40,374 bases of DNA from Waddlia sp964635295 (GCA_964635295.1 CAZWOB010000015.1:1-40374); one strand, 5' to 3'. Numbered from the stretch's first letter, positions 1 through 7,629 are shown. The notes: generated from the sequence alone by a model not told the origin. Numbers and translations are program-made.

Positions 1-49
1 GCATCTGAACCAAACTAATGACGTCTAAGGCAAGTTTCGGTAGCAATCT

Positions 50-320
50 GCGTCTTAGGGTCACTTTTGTACGCGGTATTGCTCTTCGATAGTAAAACCT
101 TTTATTCGGTCACCCATTTCAATCTTCTGAAAAACTTTATCGAAATAAAGCAAACCCAGAAGATCACCTGATAGTCAAGTTCTGATCTGCGGCCAATCAA
201 TAAATCCACCTCTTCTCCCTTTTTAAAAGAAACGGGCCCCTTCGTAAATCTGCCGATTTTTGAAGAAGCAAATAGACGGTCTGTCTGCCTGTCATGGCAA
301 AGAGAATCGATGACTCTATT
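50..320 (-). pseudogene. Decayed partial copy of the neighbouring CvfB-like S1 gene
   Basis: This stretch is closely similar to the intact CvfB-like gene further along the window (positions 111-320 match about 1701-1925 in the same orientation), including the part encoding the third S1-like segment. Two deletions are visible: about 107 bases are missing between the matches at 58 and 111, and 13 bases are missing around position 147, where AAACCC is followed directly by AGAAGATCACCTG. Neither looks like a multiple of three, so the frame is broken. No start or stop context survives. I read it as a remnant of a segmental duplication of the downstream gene. The AT-rich bases 365-413 also resemble the region upstream of the intact gene, so the copy may originally have reached that far. 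Confidence 0.85.
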
Positions 321-413
321 TATGTGATAGTTGGAAGAGAGTGTCTTTTGTTAAGAAATTATTAATAAGTATAAATTTAAATAATTATTTTTATTTTATG
401 ATATAATATTTAT

Positions 414-573
414 GGGTGTCTACAAAGTAAATGAAGTTTAGATTGTGACAGTTTTTTCTCTGGGAGGATCGCTTGGAAGACGAGGTAAACTGGTATCAGT
501 TGGTGAGTCTGAAAGTGATTCTACCAGGGAAAAAGATGTTGCAAGATAAGCTTTATTTACTTTGTAGACACCC
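414..573. mobile_element. 160-bp MITE-like element with terminal inverted repeats
   Basis: The stretch begins GGGTGTCTACAAAGTAAAT and ends with the exact reverse complement of those 19 bases. Pairing continues imperfectly inward to about 31 bases with four mismatches. The interior is too short for a transposase. One forward frame (roughly 452-573) reads through DEVNWYQL and ILPGKK, faintly like the N-terminal start of IS5-type transposases; this is a weak impression only. No clear target-site duplication is seen (TAT on the left, TCT on the right). A further copy of the end occurs at 3056-3074. The element lies between the AT-rich region 361-413 and the gene starting at 606, so it could affect that gene's transcription. 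Confidence 0.75.
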
Positions 574-605
574 TCTCAGAGGTTTTTTTGAAAATTGGAG
601 GTTGT

Positions 606-1412
606 ATGGCTAACCAAATAGGTCTTTTTCAAGTATCAACAATGATTACACAAAATCAAATTCATCAGTTGCAGGAAGCTCTTGATAAAGGCGAAGTATC
701 TTCAGAGGTTGTGGAAACAGCTGCAAAACAAATATTAGAAAATGGTGGGCGTCTTCCCGATCTGACTCAAGGAGTTGGAAGAAGTTCTCTCTTTTCAAAA
801 TTGAAAAAAAAGTTATTTCGTCCTCACGCAGGGAATCAGCTGGGCAACATTTTTAATAAAGCCCTCATGCTTCAAGAAGAGGGACAATCTACTAGAACGG
901 AAAAGGTATTCGGTAATTTACAAGGATATTTCAGTCCTGGATTAGTTCGTTCTAGTGGGGATGATAGTGTTGGAGGTGTATTAGCTAAGCTCAAGCTCGA
1001 ACAAGGAAGTCAAGAAGAGGAATTTGACCCGGCTGTCACTCCGCGTTATTTAGATCGTGATGAGCTAGTGGATTATGTTGTAGGATCCAGCTCAGAGGGG
1101 AAGATGCAACCAAAGGTTGGTGATCTTATCGTATTTAAGATGGGAAGAGAAAATGATCAAAGAAGAAATGTGACAGTTGCAGGAAAATTGGTAGGAATTA
1201 CCCGTGATACAAAAGGGAATCACTGGTTTATTCTTGAAGATCAAATTTCAAGCAAGAGTCTTCCTGATGAGTATGGAAATAATGGATTTGTAAAATGTGT
1301 AATTCCTGAGAAATTTCGAATTTCTACAGGACAAATTTGTACACACCATTTCGTTGTTGTCGAAAACAAGGGCGGTGAAGAGATCCAAGTCCAAGGCCTT
1401 TCAAGAGATTGA
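606..1412 (+). CDS. Orphan hypothetical protein, 268 aa
   Basis: I do not recognise this family. The ATG at 606 is chosen over an upstream in-frame TTG at 588 because GGAGG (597-601) stands at proper distance before it. The product is soluble, with no signal peptide or membrane segment. The N-terminal third looks helical and polar; a basic patch with a lysine run lies near residues 65-80; the C-terminal third (about 165-260) is predicted-beta-like with alternating hydrophobics (for example VAGKLVGITRD and HHFVVVEN), suggestive of a compact barrel. Its DNA is more AT-rich than the middle of the window, and it sits between a MITE-like element and a converging CvfB-like gene 7 bases away, which suggests recently acquired or lineage-specific DNA. 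It could be an effector, but nothing in the sequence shows this. Confidence 0.75.
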   Translation: MANQIGLFQVSTMITQNQIHQLQEALDKGEVSSEVVETAAKQILENGGRLPDLTQGVGRSSLFSKLKKKLFRPHAGNQLGNIFNKALMLQEEGQSTRTEKVFGNLQGYFSPGLVRSSGDDSVGGVLAKLKLEQGSQEEEFDPAVTPRYLDRDELVDYVVGSSSEGKMQPKVGDLIVFKMGRENDQRRNVTVAGKLVGITRDTKGNHWFILEDQISSKSLPDEYGNNGFVKCVIPEKFRISTGQICTHHFVVVENKGGEEIQVQGLSRD

Positions 1413-1419
1413 TCTGATC

Positions 1420-2259
1420 TTAACCTGACACCAGCACGATTCGGTCAGCTTCAATCCTGATCTTTTTTTGCTTGTATAACCCGCCTATAGCCTTCTTGAA
1501 GGTGTTCTTGCTCATTGAAAATTCCCTTTCAATAGCCTTAGGGTCACTCTTGTCCGTAAAGGGTAATACGCCCTTATTGGTATTGAGTTTTGAAAGTAAA
1601 ATCTCCTGAGCATCAAGCACCTGGTCGTAACCATGCTTGCTTAACCCGACATCAATCTTGCCGTCTTCACGCACCTGATCAATATAACCCTTCACCCGAT
1701 CACCCATTTCAATCTTCTGAAAAACCTTATCGAAATAAAGCAAACCCACATGAGCATCGTTAATGATCACCTGATAGCCAAGCTCCGATTTGCGGCCAAT
1801 CAATAGGTCGACCTCTTCACCCTTTTTAAAAGAAACGGGCCCCTTCGTAAATCTGCCGATTTTTGAAGAAGCAAATAGACGGTCTGTCTGCTTGTCATGG
1901 CAAAGACGAACGATGACCCTATCTCCAACATTGACGCGTTTTTCCTGCTCCCCAAAAGGGAGGAACAAATCCTTATCCAAGCCCCAATCCAAAAATGCGC
2001 CGAATTTGTTCAGGTCCGTGACCTCCAGAACTGCGAATTCATCAAGCCTGATTTTAGGGGAGAGCGTAGTCGCTACAAGGCGGTCTTCGGAGTCCGTGTA
2101 GATAAATACCTCAACGTTGTCGCCTGTATTCAGGCCTTTCTTCACGAACTTTTTGGGCAATAAAACTTCCTCACCATCATCAATTTCAAGAAATGCACCG
2201 TGGCTTGTCATTTTTAGAACTTTTAAAATCTTGGTTTTTCCTAAGGTCATAGCTTCCAT
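1420..2259 (-). CDS. CvfB/YitL-like S1-domain RNA-binding protein
   Basis: The protein has the CvfB layout: several consecutive S1-like OB segments (GEEVLLPKKFV, GAFLDWGLDKDLFLPFGEQ, LLYFDKVFQKIEMGDRVKGY, then a canonical S1 stretch ending KIDVGLSKHGYD) followed by a C-terminal winged-helix-like tail (FSMSKNTFKKAIGGLYKQKKI). Family members bind RNA and modulate virulence or translation-related gene expression in the cytoplasm. The frame is open 20 codons further upstream to an ATG at 2319. I prefer ATG 2259 (or 2250), because homologues begin near LGKTKILKVL and a promoter-like TTAACA-N15-TATAAT lies inside the extra stretch. A decayed partial copy is found at 50-320. The gene is convergent with the orphan at 606-1412. 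Confidence 0.85.
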   Translation of the reverse strand: MEAMTLGKTKILKVLKMTSHGAFLEIDDGEEVLLPKKFVKKGLNTGDNVEVFIYTDSEDRLVATTLSPKIRLDEFAVLEVTDLNKFGAFLDWGLDKDLFLPFGEQEKRVNVGDRVIVRLCHDKQTDRLFASSKIGRFTKGPVSFKKGEEVDLLIGRKSELGYQVIINDAHVGLLYFDKVFQKIEMGDRVKGYIDQVREDGKIDVGLSKHGYDQVLDAQEILLSKLNTNKGVLPFTDKSDPKAIEREFSMSKNTFKKAIGGLYKQKKIRIEADRIVLVSG

Positions 2260-2289
2260 TGCTTGTATTTTTCGTGATAATAAACGAAT

Positions 2290-2316
2290 ATTATACACTG
2301 GTTTGTCATATGTTAA
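2290..2316 (-). promoter_or_regulatory. Putative sigma-70-type promoter of the CvfB-like gene
   Basis: On the minus strand TTAACA (2311-2316) is followed after 15 bases by a perfect TATAAT (2290-2295). The spacer is slightly short. Transcription from here would begin close to 2283 and leave a short leader before ATG 2259, which argues against the longest open frame as the true start. Confidence 0.45.
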
Positions 2317-2425
2317 CATTGTTATTTTAAATATTTTTTAATTTTATGTTTTTTGGCATAGAATATTTATAATGTTTGTTAAAAATTATATTTTTAATTA
2401 ATTAGTTTGTTTTAGAGGTTGTAAT

Positions 2426-3052
2426 TTGTACTACGGAGAGAGATTTAATAGTATTAGTCATTTGGTCGGAGCTGTTTTCGCATTAGTGGGATTTGGAGCT
2501 CTGCTGACAGTGGCTATTCAGCATCAAGATATTTGGATGATCATTGGCTATACGGTTTTTGGCTTAACATTAGTCCTGCTCTATACCGCTTCAACTCTTT
2601 ATCATAGCTTTAAACCGCCAGAGCTGAAAAAGATCTTTCAAAAACTTGATCACACGGCGATCTATCTGCTCATCGCAGGCACCTATACACCGTACGCTTT
2701 GCTGCCGCTAAGAGACTCTGACGGTCCTTTCATTTTACTTGTTGTCTGGTCCCTGGCAATTTTCGGCATACTGATCGATACCCTTTCAGCCAGGCGAAGA
2801 GAAATACTTCAAGTAAGCATCTACCTGGTCATGGGGTGGTTTGCAGTTGTCGAGTATAACGAGGTATTGGCCACGGTTCCATTTCCAGGGGTTGTCTGGC
2901 TGACAATTGGGGGAGTTGCCTATACATTGGGGATCATCTTTTATGCCCTGGATCACCATGGCAAACTGACACACTCTCACGGAATTTGGCATTTATTTGT
3001 ATTAATCGCTTCGATCTGCCATTTTATTTCCATAATCGGCTATGTGCGCTAA
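2426..3052 (+). CDS. Hemolysin III / YqfA family membrane protein (PAQR-related)
   Basis: At 208 residues this has the normal length of the hemolysin III family, integral membrane proteins with seven helices related to PAQR receptors and thought to be metal-dependent hydrolases. The conserved histidine and aspartate motifs are present: the N-terminal GERFNSISHLVGA, then STLYHS (about residue 57), DHTAIYLLIAGTYTP (about 75-89), and the C-terminal HSHGIWHLFVL followed by CHF. The start is TTG at 2426, supported by AGAGG at 2414-2418; no ATG lies nearby. The upstream 85 bases are very AT-rich, with a TATAAT at 2368-2373. The name reflects historical haemolysis assays; a cytolytic role is not demonstrated by the sequence. 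Confidence 0.9.
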   Translation: MYYGERFNSISHLVGAVFALVGFGALLTVAIQHQDIWMIIGYTVFGLTLVLLYTASTLYHSFKPPELKKIFQKLDHTAIYLLIAGTYTPYALLPLRDSDGPFILLVVWSLAIFGILIDTLSARRREILQVSIYLVMGWFAVVEYNEVLATVPFPGVVWLTIGGVAYTLGIIFYALDHHGKLTHSHGIWHLFVLIASICHFISIIGYVR

Positions 3053-3055
3053 GAA

Positions 3056-3074
3056 GGTGTCTACAAAGTAAATG
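3056..3074 (+). repeat. Solo copy of the MITE terminal repeat
   Basis: GGTGTCTACAAAGTAAATG is identical over 19 bases to positions 415-433, the left end of the MITE-like element. No matching inverted end was found downstream. It begins 4 bases after the stop of the hemolysin III gene, and its last three bases form the ATG of the next small gene. It is best read as the remnant of another insertion. Confidence 0.8.
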
Positions 3075-3296
3075 GAAAGAAATCTGGGAGAACAGCCAAT
3101 CGCGGCTATTTTAAATGAATACCAACTGACAAATGGAGACCTGGTATCCGCTTCCACTGAAAATATCACACATAAAATGGTCTCAAAAGCCTGCAAAGGG
3201 CGTCGTCTGACTCCTCATGTCCAGGCAAAAATTTGCCGCGCGCTGAACGCAGCCACAGGTAAAGAATTTTCCAATCACGACCTTTTTAACTATTAG
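3072..3296 (+). CDS. Small helix-turn-helix-like protein, 74 aa
   Basis: The product resembles a small family of stand-alone DNA-binding-like proteins known from Verrucomicrobia-Chlamydiae-type genomes, with the signature ITHKMVSKACKGRRLTP (about residues 32-48), then VQAKICRALN and a C-terminal DLFNY. The basic KGRR segment next to a predicted helix-turn-helix suggests DNA binding, XRE/Cro-like in size. This is recognition from memory of the pattern, not a search result. The ATG lies exactly in the solo MITE end, and no Shine-Dalgarno is seen at the right distance (AAGG ends 14 bases upstream). An insertion may therefore have replaced the native leader and possibly the first codons. Confidence 0.7.
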   Translation: MERNLGEQPIAAILNEYQLTNGDLVSASTENITHKMVSKACKGRRLTPHVQAKICRALNAATGKEFSNHDLFNY

Positions 3297-3340
3297 CGAT
3301 CATCATTTTTACCCATTCTGCGGGTTCGACCTCATCAATA

Positions 3341-3369
3341 TTGACCAAGAATAGGATCCTGATTATAGA
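3341..3369 (+). promoter_or_regulatory. Putative promoter of the CPA2 antiporter gene
   Basis: TTGACC (3341-3346) and TATAGA (3364-3369) are separated by 17 bases, an optimal sigma-70 spacing, about 44 bases before the ATG at 3413. It is the only convincing signal in the gap 3297-3412, which otherwise holds nothing recognisable. Confidence 0.5.
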
Positions 3370-3412
3370 TTATTCTATTAGATAGAAAATTCACTGTAGG
3401 GTTTTCAACTCC

Positions 3413-4591
3413 ATGTTCTCAAACGTCTTCTACGAGATCGCCCTTCTTTTATTGATCTCATCAGCAGTAGGAAGTATCGGGCTGATCCTCCGTCAACCCC
3501 TCGTTGTCTCCTATATTATCGTTGGTCTTTTCGTCGGGCCCGCTCTTTTTGGCTTGGTAACGGCTAATGATCAAGTGGACCTCTTGTCTAAAATGGGGAT
3601 CACGCTGCTTTTGTTTATCGTCGGGCTCAAGCTCGATATTCACATCATTCGTAAAACTGGCACGGTAGCTCTTGCCACCGGGTTAGGGCAGGTGCTGTTC
3701 ACGTCTATTATCGGATACCTCCTCTGTCTTTGGTTAGGGTTTTCATCGATTACGTCCTTTTATGTTGCGATAGCATTGACTTTTTCCAGTACCATTATCA
3801 TCATCAAACTTCTCTCCGACAAAAACGAGACGGACTTGGAATATGGCCGCATCGCGGTCGGGTTTCTGATCGTTCAGGATTTAGTTGTCATCCTGGCGAT
3901 GATCGTCATCAACGCGGTTTCGGCGCCCGCACAATCGGGAAGTACCCAGAGCGATATTGCCCTTATTTTATTGAAAGGAATAGCTTTTGTTGGCGTTGTG
4001 GGGCTGCTCATGCGCTATATGCTTCCGCAACTGACAGCTTTCCTATCGCGACAGACTGAACTTCTGCTATTGTTTGCGATCGCATGGGCAGTGACACTGG
4101 CATCAATCGCGCATTTTCTTGGCTTCAGCAAGGAGATCGGGGCTTTTCTGGCAGGTCTGTCCCTTGCATCAACGCCTTGCCACAACAAGCTGGAACACAA
4201 CCTGTCCACTTTAAGGGACTTTCTGCTTCTGTTCTTTTTTATCGACCTCGGAGCCATGATGGAGATCAAGCTGATGGGCGGTCAAATTTTCCCTGCTGTC
4301 GTCCTTTCACTCTTCGTATTAATCGGAAATCCTGTCATTGTCATGGTGATCATGGGGGCGATGGGCTATAAAAAACGCACAAGCTTGTATGCGGGCCTCA
4401 CCGTCGCCCAAATCAGTGAATTCTCCTTGATTCTGGTCTCCCTGGGGGCGAGCTATGGACACATTGACAAAAGTACTTTAAGTCTTGTGACATTGGTGGG
4501 GTTGATCACAATTGTTTGTTCCACCTACATGATTCTTAACTCTGATAAGGTCTACGACAAGCTCAAACTGTTGATCAACTTCTCTGATTAA
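3413..4591 (+). CDS. CPA2-family cation:proton antiporter, membrane domain only
   Basis: This is a monovalent cation/proton antiporter-2 (KefB/NapA-type) membrane protein of 392 residues with about 12 hydrophobic segments. Family landmarks are LRQPLVVSYIIVGLFVGP near the N-terminus (residues 26-43), LLLFIVGLKLD, the TFSSTIIIIKLLSDK segment, and FLIVQDLVVILAMI, which carries the conserved QD pair. Later FLGFSKEIGAFLAGLSLA and TVAQISEFSLIL follow. Many relatives carry C-terminal TrkA-N/RCK regulatory domains; this one ends right after the last helix, so it is the short form. Role: exchange of Na+ or K+ for H+ across the inner membrane. A promoter is visible upstream, and no partner gene follows on the same strand. 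Confidence 0.9.
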   Translation: MFSNVFYEIALLLLISSAVGSIGLILRQPLVVSYIIVGLFVGPALFGLVTANDQVDLLSKMGITLLLFIVGLKLDIHIIRKTGTVALATGLGQVLFTSIIGYLLCLWLGFSSITSFYVAIALTFSSTIIIIKLLSDKNETDLEYGRIAVGFLIVQDLVVILAMIVINAVSAPAQSGSTQSDIALILLKGIAFVGVVGLLMRYMLPQLTAFLSRQTELLLLFAIAWAVTLASIAHFLGFSKEIGAFLAGLSLASTPCHNKLEHNLSTLRDFLLLFFFIDLGAMMEIKLMGGQIFPAVVLSLFVLIGNPVIVMVIMGAMGYKKRTSLYAGLTVAQISEFSLILVSLGASYGHIDKSTLSLVTLVGLITIVCSTYMILNSDKVYDKLKLLINFSD

Positions 4592-4611
4592 TGAGATTAA
4601 CAGGTTCAGGA

Positions 4612-5268
4612 TCAGGTTGGTCTCAAGTACTCTCTGAAAAAACGGCGTGCGGGGTCTTCAATGGGTCTGTATTCTTCAGTTGTTCCTCTTCTTTTCTCCC
4701 AATCACTTATAAAGTGTTCAGGGTTGTCTAGAAATTGACGATCGATTAGAACTTCTCTAATATAAGAGAATAGTTCAATGTCCCCGTTAGCAAATGCCAG
4801 AGCTTTGTCTACCATCTCTTCAAGATCTAAGGTTGGACGAGGGGCTGCCATCCGCTCAATTTTAGAATAAAAACACTCGTAGCAGGATTGATAAAATTGC
4901 GCCTTCTGTATGGAAAAAAGACCCAGCTTGTCATGAAATAGTGAGATCAGGCGTCCAAACGCTTCTTGAAAGTCGCGAGGGACGCTGAAAAGACGCGCTT
5001 TAATAAAACGTCCGCCGTCGTTTGGATAACGAACCAACCCAATAATAGCTCCAGTTACTAAATGATAGATAGACTCGACAAGCGCTGACCAAACGGCTCT
5101 GGGAAGCGCGGTCATTTTCCGTTTCAACCAGCCGGAGTCTTGATATTTTTGCGAGAACTGGGCGTAACTCGGTTCGTCATAGCGGAACTGAGGATTGTTT
5201 TGAAATAAGGCGGTGTCGAATGTAAATGCGTCTATATACGCTTGATAATAGTAGCTATTAAGGAACAA
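4612..5268 (-). CDS. Hypothetical protein, 218 aa, possible membrane association
   Basis: I do not recognise this family. The sequence is rich in aromatic residues and starts with a Tyr-rich segment. One moderately hydrophobic stretch (about residues 58-80, AVWSALVESIYHLVTGAIIG) could be a membrane or interfacial helix. The second half is acidic and helical, with an arginine-rich tail (RRFFREYLRP). It is the last gene of a six-gene minus-strand run and its start overlaps the end of the PNPOx-like gene by 11 bases, which indicates co-translation. A lineage-specific chlamydial protein is plausible, but function cannot be inferred. Confidence 0.75.
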   Translation of the reverse strand: MFLNSYYYQAYIDAFTFDTALFQNNPQFRYDEPSYAQFSQKYQDSGWLKRKMTALPRAVWSALVESIYHLVTGAIIGLVRYPNDGGRFIKARLFSVPRDFQEAFGRLISLFHDKLGLFSIQKAQFYQSCYECFYSKIERMAAPRPTLDLEEMVDKALAFANGDIELFSYIREVLIDRQFLDNPEHFISDWEKRRGTTEEYRPIEDPARRFFREYLRPT

Positions 5269-5887
5269 CTCTCAAAAAATCCCAGTTGTCATTGTTGCGG
5301 CGGATAAGATAGGAATCGGATATCCGATCAGCGTTCAATTGATAGAGCTCAAACGTGTCCGGTTGAATGCGATACCCCACATAAGCGTCGGGTCTGACAG
5401 GGTCTCTGTCCTGATACTCCTTTCTCAGCTGACCAAGTTGTTTGTCCATCTGTTCATTGCCGGCGATTTCCTCTCCCGACCTTGGGCCATAGACTAAAAA
5501 CCTCAACTGAGATTCCTTGGGATACGTCATCCAATACCGGTCATTCTCTTCATCGGACAAGGCTTTGACGATGCCCCGGAATGTGATCTGCCTCTTGTGA
5601 ACGGGTAAATAGAGCGTTAAAGAAACGGCAGGGTTGTCCTGCATGTGTTGAACTTTTTTGCTGCCCTTCTGAGTGAAGAAGAGTACCCCGTTGCGATCAA
5701 TCTCCCGGATGGCAATCGTCCTTGTATGAGGCTTGTTGTCGGCATCGACTGTGGCCAGTACGCCGAAAAAAGGAGAGGTCCCTTCTTCATCTAGCCATGT
5801 TTCTGTCCAAAGGTAGGGGTCGTTCTCTTTTGATTCTATCGTCATTGTGCTCAATCCAAATAAGAATAGTATTAACAGTAATCGCAT
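5258..5887 (-). CDS. PdxH-like flavin-binding split-barrel protein with signal peptide-like N-terminus
   Basis: The body (residues 28-209) follows pyridoxamine 5'-phosphate oxidase: RTIAIREIDRNGVLFFTQ, GSKKVQHMQDNPAVSL, KRQITFRG, and a C-terminal block with GYRIQPDTFELYQ and WDFLRVVP. PdxH oxidises PNP/PMP to PLP using FMN in the cytosol. The active-site arginine/histidine block of true PdxH (RLHDR-like) is altered here to RISDSYLI, so substrate may differ. Oddly, the first 18 residues (MRLLLILFLFGLSTMTIE) look like a secretion signal, and this start has a good AGGAG six to seven bases upstream, whereas the internal Met15 has none. I infer an exported or membrane-tethered flavoprotein or general PNPOx-fold enzyme rather than a housekeeping PdxH. 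Confidence 0.8.
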   Translation of the reverse strand: MRLLLILFLFGLSTMTIESKENDPYLWTETWLDEEGTSPFFGVLATVDADNKPHTRTIAIREIDRNGVLFFTQKGSKKVQHMQDNPAVSLTLYLPVHKRQITFRGIVKALSDEENDRYWMTYPKESQLRFLVYGPRSGEEIAGNEQMDKQLGQLRKEYQDRDPVRPDAYVGYRIQPDTFELYQLNADRISDSYLIRRNNDNWDFLRVVP

Positions 5888-5897
5888 GAAAGAACTC

Positions 5898-6647
5898 CTA
5901 AAGGAGAAGAGAGTGGCCGCCGTCGATCACCATGGTCTGTCCTGTCATCCAGGCGGACTCATCGGAAGCCAGGTAGACGGCTGCACCGGCATAGTCTTCG
6001 GGCTTTCCAATCCGTCCAAGAGCGATCCTCTCCGTTTTCTTCCCCAGCCACTCGGGCTCTTTCTTAGCGGATTCCACTGCCATCCCTGTTTCAGTCACCC
6101 CAGGCGCAATCCCATTGACGCGGATGCCATAAGGGCCAAGCTCTATAGCTGCGCTTTTGGTCAGCATTTCCAGGCCAGCTTTTGAACAGGTGTACGCCGT
6201 TCTGTTGGGGGCGGTGCGGATGGCTCCTATGGAGGAGATATTAATGATCTGTCCCTGAGATTTCCGTTCGATCATGGCTTTTGCGGTCCACTGCATCAGG
6301 CGCAAGGGGATGGTGAGGTTGACGTGCAGGACCTCTTCAAATGTTTCGGGGTCAAGCGAAAGGAAGTCTGTGCGGTCGACGATCCCGGCATTATTGACCA
6401 GAATGTCGATGGCGCCTAATTTTGCGGACGCCTCTTCGAGAAACTTCTCCGGGCCGTTCGGCTCTGAAAAATCGGCATAGAGGGCATGTCCCTTGCCCAT
6501 TGCGGCGAGGGTTTCATTTGCCCCACTTTCATTTGACCGATAGCTGATCGCAACCTCTGCTCCTGCGTTTGCAAGCCCGATGGCAATGGCCTGGCCGATG
6601 CTTCCGCTGGCTCCTGTGACGACAGCTTTCTTTCCTTGCAATTTCAT
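5898..6647 (-). CDS. Short-chain dehydrogenase/reductase, FabG-like
   Basis: This is a classical SDR of 249 residues: the NAD(P)-binding TGASGSIG at 11-18, NNAG at 85-88, catalytic Ser in NISSIG (about 138), and YTCSK with Tyr152 and Lys156. The C-terminal IDGGHSLLL matches the usual IDGG ending. Members reduce 3-oxoacyl carriers or oxidise sugars and alcohols; the sequence alone does not define the substrate. NADP preference is suggested by the SYRSNE segment after beta-2 (basic residue present). It lies 10 bases upstream of the PNPOx-like gene, so the two are probably co-transcribed. It could be a second FabG-type enzyme, but no fatty-acid synthesis genes surround it. Confidence 0.88.
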   Translation of the reverse strand: MKLQGKKAVVTGASGSIGQAIAIGLANAGAEVAISYRSNESGANETLAAMGKGHALYADFSEPNGPEKFLEEASAKLGAIDILVNNAGIVDRTDFLSLDPETFEEVLHVNLTIPLRLMQWTAKAMIERKSQGQIINISSIGAIRTAPNRTAYTCSKAGLEMLTKSAAIELGPYGIRVNGIAPGVTETGMAVESAKKEPEWLGKKTERIALGRIGKPEDYAGAAVYLASDESAWMTGQTMVIDGGHSLLL

Positions 6648-6685
6648 AGGGGCGAATTATAGAGAAGGGGGTAGGGGATGTCCAC

Positions 6686-7207
6686 TCATTTTCTATTTGC
6701 GAGGTCATCGAGTATTTTTTGCAGGTCCTGGTCTGAGCTTGCGTGGATGAACTCTATGCCGGGATACTGGCGGTGGAGCTTGTCGATCGAGGGACCGTAT
6801 TTTGCTTTGAAGTTCCAGACATAGCTTAGAAGCCGCCAGGTGATGATGTTGGCCGCTCCTTCAGGGCAGTCGGCGCGTTCTCTTCCCAATGCAAATCCCG
6901 CGATCGCGCGTTTGACAATCCGGAAATAACATTTCCAAAGGGGTTGCGCGCAGTAGATGACAAGGTTGGCTTCCTTGAACCGCATTTCAAGCGTGCGCAT
7001 TCCATTGCCGTCGATGATCCAGCGGTCTTTCTCCAGCTGACCTCTCACATCATCTAAAAAGTCTTCGTGAGGACGCTTCTTCCATCCGGGGCCGGGTTCA
7101 AAAAAATGTCGGTCAATGTGGAAGACGGGGATGCCTGTGATCTCTGACAAGCGGTTGGAAAAGGTGGTCTTCCCGGAGCCGGGGATGCCAAAAACGAGGA
7201 TCTTCAC
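6686..7207 (-). CDS. P-loop nucleotide kinase, FlaR/adenylate-kinase-like
   Basis: This small P-loop protein has 173 residues. The Walker A motif is GIPGSGKTT (residues 7-15), followed by FHIDRHFFEPGPGWKKRP and DRWIIDGNG, the signature of the DNA topology modulation protein FlaR group of adenylate-kinase-related proteins. The LVIYCAQPLWKCYFRIVKR stretch is the typical lid-proximal helix. Despite the family name, an actual role in DNA topology is not established; a small-molecule or nucleotide kinase is likelier. Its start overlaps the preceding GNAT gene stop by four bases (ATGA arrangement), showing translational coupling. Confidence 0.82.
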   Translation of the reverse strand: MKILVFGIPGSGKTTFSNRLSEITGIPVFHIDRHFFEPGPGWKKRPHEDFLDDVRGQLEKDRWIIDGNGMRTLEMRFKEANLVIYCAQPLWKCYFRIVKRAIAGFALGRERADCPEGAANIITWRLLSYVWNFKAKYGPSIDKLHRQYPGIEFIHASSDQDLQKILDDLANRK

Positions 7208-7629
7208 TGGTCGAAATCCAATTTTAGATAGTGGAAGGAGGCTCCCTTGTCGAATCCAGTACGGACAAGCTCCTCTTCAAACCCAAAGGACCGATAAAAA
7301 TCAACGGCTTGAAAGTTCATGGTTTCGACGAACGCGAACCGGCACCCTTGTTGGATCCCTTTTTCTAAAACTTGCTTCATTAACTCTTTCCCTATTCCCT
7401 TCCCTCTTGAATCGGGGGATATGTAGAGATATTTGATGTGAAGGGCTCCCCAAAAGATCTTGCTATGAACGGCTCCAAGAAACCGACCTCCTTCACGGGC
7501 GATCAAGGTGATCTCCTCCATGTCGCCGTCAGATCCTACGGCACTGATCGCATGCTCGCTGAATCCTTCATAGATTTTTTCCTTGAGTGCCTTGTCGAGT
7601 TTCTCATCAGTGATTTGATATTTTTGCAT
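7204..7629 (-). CDS. GNAT-family N-acetyltransferase
   Basis: The GNAT core is clear: KYLYISPDSRGKGIGKELM contains the acetyl-CoA pyrophosphate-binding R/Q-x-x-G-x-G/A motif (RGKGIG), followed by AVDFYRSFGFEEE in the last motif. From the ATG at 7629 the protein has 141 residues, normal for the family. An upstream TTG at 7653 is in frame but less likely. The gene begins inside the last 23 bases of the FAD oxidoreductase gene and ends in a four-base overlap with the kinase gene, so it is embedded in a tightly coupled operon. Substrate unknown. Confidence 0.85.
   Translation of the reverse strand: MQKYQITDEKLDKALKEKIYEGFSEHAISAVGSDGDMEEITLIAREGGRFLGAVHSKIFWGALHIKYLYISPDSRGKGIGKELMKQVLEKGIQQGCRFAFVETMNFQAVDFYRSFGFEEELVRTGFDKGASFHYLKLDFDQ

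Noticed and set aside
3318..3336. GGGTTCGACC resembling a tRNA T-loop
   Set aside because: No acceptor stem, anticodon arm or D arm can be folded around it.
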